From Pseudomonadota bacterium (lineage in GTDB: Bacteria; Desulfobacterota; Syntrophobacteria; Syntrophobacterales; Syntrophobacteraceae): DNA of 6,817 nucleotides. The position numbers were made by a program, and so were the translations under genes. A model generated the notes under the pieces. That model saw nothing but the letters and a program-made list of their open reading frames with translations, made no database searches and was not told where the DNA came from. The stretch spans positions 1-6,817 of the forward strand of contig JAEZHY010000174.1 in NCBI GenBank assembly GCA_023416335.1, given 5' to 3'. Positions 1 to 5,780 of the stretch are shown here, in pieces (position 1 is the first letter of the stretch; each line of letters opens with the position of its first letter).

Positions 1-110
1 TCCTGGAGCAGAATCTGGTCGATTCTGATGCCGATTTCGTCCCCTGGAACCGGCTTACCTTCCACCAGATGATTTTCGAGAATCTTTTTGGTCAAGTTCT
101 TCTTTGGCAT
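1..110 (-). CDS. acn: Aconitate hydratase, N-terminal fragment (gene continues past the left edge)
   Basis: The gene starts at the ATG at 110-108 on the minus strand and stays open to base 1, giving 36 complete codons. The protein begins MPKKNLTKKILENHLVEG and continues with PGDEIGIRIDQILLQ, the N-terminus of bacterial aconitases. The G-I-x-I-D-Q-x-L-x-Q block separates it from the related LeuC isopropylmalate dehydratases, which have a V-D...N-D block there. In the family, aconitase uses a 4Fe-4S cluster to isomerise citrate and isocitrate in the cytoplasmic TCA cycle. The cluster cysteines and most of the protein lie outside the window, so activity cannot be judged. The start is supported by a GGAG seven bases upstream of the ATG. 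The gene is divergent from the polysaccharide block. Short N-terminal spacing suggests the compact Aquifex-type aconitase, but homoaconitase cannot be excluded. Confidence 0.85.
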   Translation of the reverse strand, partial: MPKKNLTKKILENHLVEGKPVPGDEIGIRIDQILLQ

Positions 111-351
111 ACCTCTTCTCCATGAAAAGTGTTCGCTGATATGTAGAGACCGTTCCCTGGAGCGCAGGTAAATCTACAGGCAGAACTCGAAGTTCACAAT
201 TCAACGAAACCCGCATATTGGGGGGGATATTTCGGGTATTCAAACATCCGAAGGTGAGTAGCTGGAATTCTGTGAAAGGTAGAACGAAGGTGCTTTCGGC
301 GGGGGAGTCCCCAAGTTGAAAAGTTGCACTTAAAAAAGAAGGAGAAAATTA

Positions 352-489
352 GTGCCGGATGGAAAGGCTGTGAAATTCTCCGTGCCCGAATCAAAGACCG
401 TTGTGAATATCTCTCCTCATATTTCCACAGTGAAAATATGGCGGATGAAATCTCATCCCGCTGGAACATTGACAATCACGCCGCAGTAA
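352..489 (+). CDS. Possible small protein, 45 aa, unknown function
   Basis: A GTG start at 352-354 opens a 45-codon frame ending in TAA at 487-489. It is preceded by AAGGAG (339-344) at a seven-base spacing, the strongest ribosome binding site in this gap, and an in-frame TAA at 331-333 rules out an earlier start. The product begins MPDGKAVKFSVPESKTVV and ends HPAGTLTITPQ. It is basic, rich in valine, serine, threonine and lysine, and has no obvious signal peptide, cysteine or membrane segment. I do not recognise the family. It sits alone in the divergent gap, 182 bases before the MBOAT start, with no terminator between them, so it could be co-transcribed with the polysaccharide genes. The alternative is a chance frame with a fortuitous Shine-Dalgarno. 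No function is proposed. Confidence 0.4.
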   Translation: MPDGKAVKFSVPESKTVVNISPHISTVKIWRMKSHPAGTLTITPQ

Positions 490-496
490 ATAATTT
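469..496 (+). promoter_or_regulatory. Candidate sigma70 promoter upstream of the polysaccharide block
   Basis: A perfect -35 hexamer TTGACA lies at 469-474. The -10 is weak: TAATTT at 491-496 with a 16-base spacer, or AATAAT at 489-494 with a too-short 14-base spacer. The surrounding sequence turns A+T-rich, as promoters usually do. If real, it would give the MBOAT mRNA a 5' leader of roughly 170 bases, and the -35 would lie inside the 3' end of the small frame at 352-489. Only the -35 match is strong. Confidence 0.3.
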
Positions 497-657
497 AGCA
501 TCAAATTAAAAGCGCCAAATAATCAAAACCTCCCAACCACAGTTTCACTCGCTTATCTCTTAAGGCCGGGCGTTCCTGCAACGATCTCCGGTCACGGCAG
601 CCAACTTTCAGACCTCTGGTAAGTGCGGTATGTAACCGAGTTTGGCGGAGCTGTGTC

Positions 658-717
658 ATGGAAACGGATGCATGCTGTTTAATTCGTATATCTATATCTT
701 TATATTTTTCCCGTTAA
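658..717 (+). CDS. Possible 19-codon leader ORF overlapping the MBOAT start
   Basis: ATG at 658 follows a GGAG (647-650) at the good spacing of seven bases and encodes METDACCLIRISISLYFSR before TAA at 715-717. It overlaps the MBOAT start at 672 in a different frame. The ribosome binding site fits this short frame better than it fits the MBOAT ATG, which suggests a leader peptide or translational coupling. A chance short frame is equally possible, because stops are infrequent over such a short length. Confidence 0.25.
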   Translation: METDACCLIRISISLYFSR

Positions 718-2126
718 CCCTGCTGGCCGGTACCGTCCTTGGCCAATTGCGTAAGGCGTCGTTCAAAGCCGCCCTGGTGGTGGTTTCCGTTGTTTTTTAC
801 GGTTGGATGGACATCAAATGGCTTCCCCTGTTTTCGGCCTCGATGGTGCTCAACTTCCTGATTGCAGGCCTGCTTGCTTCGAGGGCAAACAAAAGGCCGG
901 TTCTGATTGCCGGCATTGCCGCCAATGTTGCCTTCCTCCTCCTCTTCAAGTACACGAACTGGATAATCTCAAACCTCAACTACGCGCTCGATTGGGAACT
1001 GAGCCCGCTGAACCTCGTTTTTCCGGCGGGTATAAGTTTCTATACTTTCACACAGATTTCCTACCTGGTCGATCTTTACAGGGGAGAAGCAGAAAAGACC
1101 GGTCTTTTGGACTATGCGCTATTTGTTTCATTCTTTCCGAAGGTGATGCAGGGACCGATTGCAAGGTATAAGGAAATCGCTCCTCAACTCGGCCAAGCCG
1201 GGAATTTCAAGCTCGATCACAGGAATATTGCCGAAGGGCTGCTGCTTTTTTCCATCGGGCTTTTCAAAAAGGTCATCATAGCCGATACTCTGGCAGGACC
1301 GGTTGGTACGGCATTCGATGTGGCCCAGTCTCTCGATTTCGTTGAATCCTGGGTGGCGGTGCTTGCCTATACCTTCCAGATTTATTTCGACTTCAGCGGA
1401 TACACGGACATGGCGCTCGGGTCCGCGCTCATGCTCAATGTTCACCTGCCGGTGAACTTCCTGTCTCCCTACAAATCGAGAAATCTCCAGGAATTCTGGC
1501 AGAAATGGCACATTACCCTGGGGGCATTTCTGCGGGATTTTCTTTACAAGCCTCTGGGCGGCAGCAGAAACGGTCTGCCGAACACATGCAGGAATCTCGT
1601 CATTACCTTCCTGATCGCAGGCATGTGGCATGGTGCCGGCTGGAATTTCATCCTGTGGGGACTTATGCACGGGATTGGTCTGGCAATCCACCGTGTCTGG
1701 AAGTTGACCCGGATCCGGCTGCCGTATGTGCTGAGCTGGGCCGTGACTTTCCTGTTCGTATGTTTTTCGTGGATCTTTTTCAGGGCACAGGCATGGACCG
1801 ACGCAATCAAAGTCCTTAAGGGGTGCCTGGGGCTGTCCGGGATTGTCCTTCCTTCCGAATTCTCCTCGCGGCTTTCATTCCTCAAAATCTTCGGAGTGAA
1901 CTTCGATGTGTTTCTGTCCAACATCGGGCTGCACAGACGGGAGTTCTTCGAATTGCTGCTTTATCTGACAATGGCTGCGGTTCTTTCCTTTTTTGCATCT
2001 AACTCCATCCAGATAACCCGGTCGTTTTCGGGACGAATCAGGAGCAGCGTTTTTGCGAGCATTCTGATTGTCTGTTCCATCCTCAATATGCACAAACCGA
2101 CCGGGTTCCTCTACTTCAGTTTCTGA
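672..2126 (+). CDS. MBOAT family membrane-bound O-acyltransferase (AlgI/DltB type)
   Basis: This 484-residue polytopic inner-membrane protein should transfer acyl groups, usually acetyl, toward a periplasmic glycan. Numbered from ATG 672, it shows the hallmark block Y-F-D-F-S-G-Y-T-D near residues 238-246, then F-W-Q-K-W-H-I-T-L with His280, then R-D-F-L-Y-K-P-L-G-G-S-R-N-G near 288-300. The M-W-H-G-A-G-W motif carries His320, which corresponds to the catalytic histidine of AlgI-type enzymes, and L-M-H-G carries His333. The C-terminus ends F-L-Y-F-S-F, close to the usual F-x-Y-F-x-F ending. Length is normal for the family. I chose ATG 672 because MLFNSYIYIFIFFPLTLL is the typical N-terminus; an upstream in-frame TTG at 642 would add ten atypical residues. 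The ribosome binding site at 672 is poor. The next gene begins three bases after the stop. The substrate glycan is not identifiable from sequence. Confidence 0.95.
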   Translation: MLFNSYIYIFIFFPLTLLAGTVLGQLRKASFKAALVVVSVVFYGWMDIKWLPLFSASMVLNFLIAGLLASRANKRPVLIAGIAANVAFLLLFKYTNWIISNLNYALDWELSPLNLVFPAGISFYTFTQISYLVDLYRGEAEKTGLLDYALFVSFFPKVMQGPIARYKEIAPQLGQAGNFKLDHRNIAEGLLLFSIGLFKKVIIADTLAGPVGTAFDVAQSLDFVESWVAVLAYTFQIYFDFSGYTDMALGSALMLNVHLPVNFLSPYKSRNLQEFWQKWHITLGAFLRDFLYKPLGGSRNGLPNTCRNLVITFLIAGMWHGAGWNFILWGLMHGIGLAIHRVWKLTRIRLPYVLSWAVTFLFVCFSWIFFRAQAWTDAIKVLKGCLGLSGIVLPSEFSSRLSFLKIFGVNFDVFLSNIGLHRREFFELLLYLTMAAVLSFFASNSIQITRSFSGRIRSSVFASILIVCSILNMHKPTGFLYFSF

Positions 2127-2129
2127 CCA

Positions 2130-3233
2130 ATGAACCCATTCAAAAAATGGACAATTGTTTTTCTGAGCTGCACAGGCTGCCTCCTTGTGGCTGTGACCTT
2201 CGTCAACCTCATCGTTGACCCGGTTCGGGTCTTCAGCTCGGACTACGACAAGAGCGCGAACGCGTTGCGGGCCAGCTCGCCGGAATTCCTCTCCATGAAA
2301 ATGCTCAGCGGCAAATACCGGTATGCGCTCATCGGAAGCTCCCGAAATCTTCCCGTGGATGTCCGGTTCATTCATCAGGAATTGGGACAGGACTGCATCA
2401 ACCTCGGGCTCGGCGACGCTTCGTTCTATGACTTTCTCATAGTTGCCCGGGAGGTAAAGAAAAGAGGAAAACACTTCGTTTGCGGACTCGACGCATTCTC
2501 GCTCAACAGTGTCAGGTATCAGGGGAGGATGTATGAAGCCAAGCGGGAAAAAATCCGACGTTCAATGGAGGAGGGGTATTCCAACCTGATATTCTACATG
2601 AGCACCGAAATGCTGCGGCTCAGCTGGGATACCATCAGGATAAGGCTTCTTGGAAGGTCCTATAACGAGCGCCTGGATGAAATCGATCGCACAAACCACC
2701 CCTTCAGTGAGGAGCGGATAAGCCTCTATTTCAACAATGACAAGAACCTCCGCTATTCAAATTACACCCCTCCCTCCGATGAGAGCCTTCAGGAACTCGC
2801 CACCCTGGCGGACGATGAGGATATTTTCGTGATCTACCCCAAACATTCTCTCTGGTATAAGCACTTCTGCATCAACGGTGTCGATGCGAAGTATTTCGGA
2901 GCGGTTTCGAAGATAGTCAAGCAAACACGCGGCAAAGTAATCTGCTTCTATGGAATATATCCTCTTACCGAGGACCGGTCGAACTTCGACCGGGATGGCT
3001 GGCATTTTAAACCCAAGCTGAGCCGGCTTATTTTTCAGCGCATTTTTGACCGGAATACGGGGTCGGAGGAGACGGAGTTCGGTTGCCTGCTTACATCCGA
3101 AAATGTCGATTCACGCCTTGCGGCACTTCGCAGTAAACTGATGTACGATTTTGCTCTGGATGGAACTCCAACGGGACTCGACATGCGGGCGAGTCATATG
3201 AGCAGGAAAGCTGCGGAGCAGTCCCCGCGTTAA
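2130..3233 (+). CDS. SGNH-like membrane-anchored partner of the MBOAT acyltransferase
   Basis: This 367-residue protein has one N-terminal membrane segment (about residues 8-28) followed by V-N-L-I-V-D-P-V-R-V-F, the juxtamembrane N-x-x-V-D-P-x-x-x-F pattern often seen in proteins encoded beside MBOAT genes. The soluble part should face the periplasm. An SGNH-type fold is suggested by A-L-I-G-S-S-R with candidate nucleophile Ser70 or Ser71, by I-N-L-G-L-G-D-A-S with Asn91, and by D289-G-W-H292, which fits the D-x-x-H block. Such partners (AlgX, AlgJ or PatB-like) complete acyl transfer to the glycan. About 75 residues follow the D-x-x-H; roughly the last 45 look polar and disordered. There is no clear Shine-Dalgarno, and the start is three bases after the MBOAT stop, so translational coupling is likely. 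FLSC at 11-14 is not a good lipobox. Overall similarity to named families is low, so the enzymatic role is inferred. Confidence 0.8.
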   Translation: MNPFKKWTIVFLSCTGCLLVAVTFVNLIVDPVRVFSSDYDKSANALRASSPEFLSMKMLSGKYRYALIGSSRNLPVDVRFIHQELGQDCINLGLGDASFYDFLIVAREVKKRGKHFVCGLDAFSLNSVRYQGRMYEAKREKIRRSMEEGYSNLIFYMSTEMLRLSWDTIRIRLLGRSYNERLDEIDRTNHPFSEERISLYFNNDKNLRYSNYTPPSDESLQELATLADDEDIFVIYPKHSLWYKHFCINGVDAKYFGAVSKIVKQTRGKVICFYGIYPLTEDRSNFDRDGWHFKPKLSRLIFQRIFDRNTGSEETEFGCLLTSENVDSRLAALRSKLMYDFALDGTPTGLDMRASHMSRKAAEQSPR

Positions 3234-3240
3234 TCCGTCC

Positions 3241-3282
3241 ATGCAAAGCCTCGCACTCCTAAAGGCAACGTCTGACTTATGA
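3241..3282 (+). CDS. Possible 13-codon coupling ORF ending in ATGA at the wzy-like start
   Basis: ATG at 3241, seven bases after the SGNH stop, encodes MQSLALLKATSDL and stops at TGA 3280-3282. That stop overlaps the ATG of the next gene (3279-3281) as ATGA, the classic termination-reinitiation arrangement. No Shine-Dalgarno precedes 3241, so ribosomes would have to reinitiate after the SGNH stop. It would bridge the 45-base gap between the two larger genes. Chance is a serious alternative. Confidence 0.25.
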   Translation: MQSLALLKATSDL

Positions 3283-4721
3283 TAACAAAAGATAATCCCC
3301 TCCTTTTCATGCAGGGCCTCTGCCTCGCCACGGTCCTGTTCACCATTGCATTCTTTCCCGTTTCGCTTGCGTCTGTCGGAATATCCAAAACAGTCCTCTG
3401 GGTAACCGGCACGATGTCGTTTCTGGTCCTGCTCGTTCCAGTCTTCTTCATGAAGGATTTCGATATTTTCGAACCCATATGCTTCGTCATGTTGATGGTT
3501 CTGCCCGGGACAACTTTGCGGAGCTTCTATGTGGCTTTTGTGGAAAACGACAATGTGACGCGTGACGTGCTTATGGCCAAACCTGCCGGGTTCCTCATAC
3601 TGGCGGGTGTGCTCGTGCTGGTCAGCATAATGGCCTTGACTGCCGGGTACATGGTGAGAGTGCCGCGCATGAAGCTTGACGGGTTCCGGTTCCTTCACAG
3701 GGATAAATGGCGCCCTGGTCTGCTTTTCTGCCTGATCGTTTTTTTCTGTGTGACAGGAGTCTTAGCCACTGTTCTATACCTGCGCGAGATGGGGGTTAAG
3801 TCTTTTGTTATGAGCAACATCTCGTCGAAACACTTCATGGAGATTCCGGGTTCCCAATACAAAACGTCCCTTTCATATTACCAGTGGGCTGCCTGTGCCA
3901 CCCAGCCGGCATTCTTTCTTTATTTTGCGTGGTTTGCAACATCGGGGAAGAAATTGTACTCCGGCTACGCGGCATTGGGGTTTGTTCTCTGCGTTCTGGC
4001 CATGGCTTTTCCTTTTCTCAACAGCAGCCGTTCCGGAGCATTGGAAGTCGTGGTTGTTGCCATTGTCATGTGGCACTACCTGAGGAGACGAATCACGGTC
4101 AAGTTCGTGACGAAAGTCATCGTGATTTCGCTGGTGTTTGTACTCGTTATGGCTGTACTGCGCAAGAAACCCGAGACTTTTGCCGGCGCAACAAAAGGGA
4201 TATCCTTCGAACATATCCTGGATACCTTAATCGGAAACCGGCAGTTTTACGGAATTGACAAGATGGGACAGATTGTCGATGCGGTGCCGGAAAAGTTTGA
4301 CTATCAATTCGGGAACACGCTTCTAAGCTGGCTATATGCTCCGATCCCCAGAACCATGTGGCCCGAAAAGCCGCCCATCCTGCTCGGGCCCGATATATCC
4401 ACAAAGGTGTACGACACTCAGGGCGGGGGAGGGACCCCGCCGGGCATCGGTCCGGAGCTTTATATCAACTTTCATATTCCGGGTCTTTTGACAGGCATGT
4501 TCATCCTGGGACTCCTGTTGAAATTCCTGTACGTGAGCTTCAGGCCGTATTTGTCCACATCGAAGAACGCGGTCATTTTGTATGTGCCGATCATGATCGC
4601 TCTTTCCATGAACCTCCTTGTAAATTGCCTGAGTGGAGCCTTAGTGCTGGCACTGATGCAAACCCTTCCCGTTCTCTTCTCTGTTTCGATTGTCGGCTCG
4701 AGAAAAACGGTCGGCACCTGA
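3279..4721 (+). CDS. wzy: Wzy-like oligosaccharide repeat-unit (O-antigen) polymerase
   Basis: This 480-residue protein has about 11-12 hydrophobic segments (for example near 9-30, 38-57, 102-125, 147-167, 203-220, 254-268, 275-294, 398-418 and 430-450). A large loop lies between about residues 295 and 397. The loop carries P-I-P-R-T-M-W-P-E-K-P-P with Arg358, a G-G-G-G-T-P-P-G run, and G-P-E-L-Y-I-N-F-H-I-P-G. N-S-S-R-S-G with Arg251 lies before a membrane segment. These arginine and proline blocks are typical of Wzy-type polymerases, which join undecaprenyl-diphosphate-linked repeats at the periplasmic face. ATG 3279 is chosen as the first in-frame start; AAAGG at 3261-3265 is far upstream, so initiation may rely on coupling. 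The SGNH and MBOAT genes precede it and a terminator follows. Polymerase sequences diverge strongly, so a WaaL-like O-antigen ligase is a weaker alternative. Confidence 0.75.
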   Translation: MITKDNPLLFMQGLCLATVLFTIAFFPVSLASVGISKTVLWVTGTMSFLVLLVPVFFMKDFDIFEPICFVMLMVLPGTTLRSFYVAFVENDNVTRDVLMAKPAGFLILAGVLVLVSIMALTAGYMVRVPRMKLDGFRFLHRDKWRPGLLFCLIVFFCVTGVLATVLYLREMGVKSFVMSNISSKHFMEIPGSQYKTSLSYYQWAACATQPAFFLYFAWFATSGKKLYSGYAALGFVLCVLAMAFPFLNSSRSGALEVVVVAIVMWHYLRRRITVKFVTKVIVISLVFVLVMAVLRKKPETFAGATKGISFEHILDTLIGNRQFYGIDKMGQIVDAVPEKFDYQFGNTLLSWLYAPIPRTMWPEKPPILLGPDISTKVYDTQGGGGTPPGIGPELYINFHIPGLLTGMFILGLLLKFLYVSFRPYLSTSKNAVILYVPIMIALSMNLLVNCLSGALVLALMQTLPVLFSVSIVGSRKTVGT

Positions 4722-4755
4722 TTGCCATTTCCGATCCGCCTGCTTTTGAACGGTC

Positions 4756-4785
4756 AAGAGCCCTTTTACGGGGGCTCTTTTTTTT
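4756..4785 (+). terminator. Rho-independent terminator after the wzy-like gene
   Basis: AAGAGCCC (4756-4763) pairs perfectly with GGGCTCTT (4772-4779) across an eight-base loop. The 3' arm runs into a run of eight T (4778-4785). It lies 34 bases after the stop at 4721 and ends the MBOAT/SGNH/wzy transcript. On the minus strand the hairpin is not followed by a T run, so it works in one direction. Confidence 0.9.
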
Positions 4786-4891
4786 GTTCTTTCGCTTTCC
4801 AAAGAAACCGAATTGGATTAATTACTCTCTTCACACGCGGCGGGCGGAATTCATTGGACAATCCGGCGGAAAGCAGCCGGAGGCGAATCGA

Positions 4892-4918
4892 ATGACTGGA
4901 ACGGGATATGGAAAATAG
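4892..4918 (+). CDS. Possible 8-codon leader ORF overlapping the ABC gene start
   Basis: ATG at 4892 lies eight bases after a full GGAGG (4879-4883) and encodes MTGTGYGK before TAG at 4916-4918. It overlaps the ABC start at 4908 in another frame by 11 bases. The strong Shine-Dalgarno serves this ATG better than the one at 4908, where the spacing would be 24 bases. Coupling or attenuation is possible; the GGAGG may also be coincidental, with GGAA (4898-4901) serving 4908. Confidence 0.3.
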   Translation: MTGTGYGK

Positions 4919-5702
4919 CTGGATCACGCTGAAAGACATCAACTTCATGAGAAACCGACGTCTGATTCTGGACAACGTTTCGTGGGAGATAAAGCCCGGT
5001 GAGCACTGGGCCGTTCTCGGTGCGAACGGTTCCGGCAAGACGACCCTGCTTCAGTTGCTTGCGGGATATCTCTGGCCGACATCCGGAGAAGTTACGGTTC
5101 TGGGAAAGCGATTCGGCGAAATCGACCTTCGAGAGCTGCGGAAAAGTATCGGTTGGGTGGGCTCGTTTCTACAGGCACAGATCCCGCCGGCACAAAAGCC
5201 GCTCGATTTCATCGTGAGCGGAAAATTCGCCACCCTGGGCATCTATGTGAAACCCGAGGAGAGTGATTACGCGGAAGCCGTCAAACTTGCCGAAAAGCTG
5301 GAGGTGGCCCATATCCTCGACTCAACCTATGCGGTGCTCTCCCAGGGTGAAAAGCAGCGGCTCCTGATTGCGCGGGCCCTGATCCACAAACCGAAGCTGC
5401 TGATTCTGGACGAGCCCTGCAACGGCCTGGATATAGTCTCCAGGGAACAACTGCTTTCGACACTCGAATCCCTGGGCCGAACCTCCGACGGGCCGACCAT
5501 GATACTGGTTACTCACCATCTGCAGGAAATCATGCCGGCTTTCACACACGTCTTTTTTCTCAAGTCGGGTCGGTGTGCTGCGTGTGGAGAAAAGGAACTG
5601 ATCCTCAGGGAGAACCTCCTGACGGAGATCTTTGGTATCCCGATCGAAGCCCGGTGCGAAAACGGACGGTTCTGGTCTAGAGTACAGTTTTCAGTTTCCT
5701 GA
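4908..5702 (+). CDS. ABC transporter-type ATPase, ModF/YlmA-like (COG1119 type)
   Basis: This single nucleotide-binding domain of 264 residues hydrolyses ATP to drive transport or another mechanical step. Walker A is G-A-N-G-S-G-K-T (38-45). The likely Q-loop glutamine is Gln89 in G-S-F-L-Q. The signature is L-S-Q-G-E-K-Q-R (144-151), Walker B is L-L-I-L-D-E (164-169), the D-loop is N-G-L-D (172-175), and the switch histidine is in V-T-H-H (201-204). All residues needed for ATP hydrolysis are present. LSQGE in place of LSGGQ and the I-G-W-V-G-S-F-L-Q segment resemble the ModF/YlmA group, whose members are often encoded without a permease. No membrane partner is visible here, so the transported substrate is unknown. 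ATG 4908 is used because an in-frame TGA lies at 4893-4895; GGAA at 4898-4901 is a modest binding site. Terminators on both sides make it a separate transcription unit. Confidence 0.9.
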   Translation: MENSWITLKDINFMRNRRLILDNVSWEIKPGEHWAVLGANGSGKTTLLQLLAGYLWPTSGEVTVLGKRFGEIDLRELRKSIGWVGSFLQAQIPPAQKPLDFIVSGKFATLGIYVKPEESDYAEAVKLAEKLEVAHILDSTYAVLSQGEKQRLLIARALIHKPKLLILDEPCNGLDIVSREQLLSTLESLGRTSDGPTMILVTHHLQEIMPAFTHVFFLKSGRCAACGEKELILRENLLTEIFGIPIEARCENGRFWSRVQFSVS

Positions 5703-5768
5703 TATCGGTTTATTCCGAAAGGCGAGAAGGCGGGGGAACATACTTTCCCTCGCCTTTTTTCAGTTTCC
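5688..5768. repeat. 12-bp direct repeat flanking the ABC terminator
   Basis: TTTTCAGTTTCC occurs at 5688-5699, touching the ABC stop codon, and again at 5757-5768, overlapping the T run of the terminator. The copies are 69 bases apart and bracket the hairpin. They may be a remnant of a small duplication or terminator insertion, or a coincidence in T-rich sequence. Confidence 0.5.
5727..5760 (+). terminator. Rho-independent terminator after the ABC gene
   Basis: AAGGCGGGGGAA (5727-5738) pairs with TTCCCTCGCCTT (5745-5756), twelve pairs including one G-T, around a six-base loop, followed by six T (5755-5760). A competing stem pairs AAAGGCGAG (5718-5726) with CTCGCCTTT (5749-5757). Read from the minus strand, the same hairpin is followed by only a poor T tract, so any termination of the convergent DUF4142 transcript would be weak. 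Confidence 0.9.
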
Positions 5769-5780
5769 GGGGTGTTATCC

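Larger units (their letters stand above)
111..671. other. Long divergent intergenic region between aconitase and the MBOAT gene
   Basis: About 560 bases separate two divergent start codons. The region should carry promoters in both directions. It contains a candidate 45-codon gene (352-489), a promoter-like TTGACA (469-474) followed by an A+T-rich stretch to about 530, a perfect 11-bp palindrome GGGGAGTCCCC at 302-312, and an 8-base direct repeat CGAAGGTG at 249-256 and 285-292. I could not find a convincing sigma70 pair for the aconitase gene. No tRNA fold, and no riboswitch core that I recognise, is present. The other open frames here (minus 475-194 and 243-55) lack ribosome binding sites and read like chance. 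Confidence 0.6.

Noticed and set aside
55..475. Two minus-strand frames (475-194 and 243-55) upstream of and overlapping aconitase
   Set aside because: The second overlaps the aconitase N-terminus in the wrong frame; neither has a Shine-Dalgarno or a recognisable sequence.
560..650. Possible cyclic di-GMP (GEMM) or other riboswitch before the MBOAT gene
   Set aside because: The GGTATGTAACCGAG stretch only loosely resembles the end of a GEMM element and the conserved GACGCAAAGCC-type core is missing; only short unstable stems can be drawn.
1128..1691. 187-codon open frame on the minus strand inside the MBOAT gene
   Set aside because: It lies antisense to strongly conserved MBOAT motifs, its translation is rich in H, Q, R and P without recognisable domains, and no good ribosome binding site was evident.
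2163..2181. Lipoprotein signal in the SGNH partner (cysteines at residues 14 and 17)
   Set aside because: The residues before each cysteine do not match a lipobox, and the segment reads better as an uncleaved membrane anchor.
1875..2474. 199-codon minus-strand frame across the MBOAT/SGNH junction
   Set aside because: It is antisense to two well-supported genes and its composition reflects the opposite-strand codon pattern.
3111..3698. 195-codon minus-strand frame across the SGNH/wzy-like junction
   Set aside because: The product is dominated by H, E, Q and G, typical of antisense shadows, and overlaps hydrophobic coding sequence of the polymerase.
4358..4918. 186-codon plus-strand frame spanning the end of the wzy-like gene and the terminator
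   Set aside because: It overlaps the polymerase out of frame and reads through a strong terminator hairpin; no motif is recognisable.
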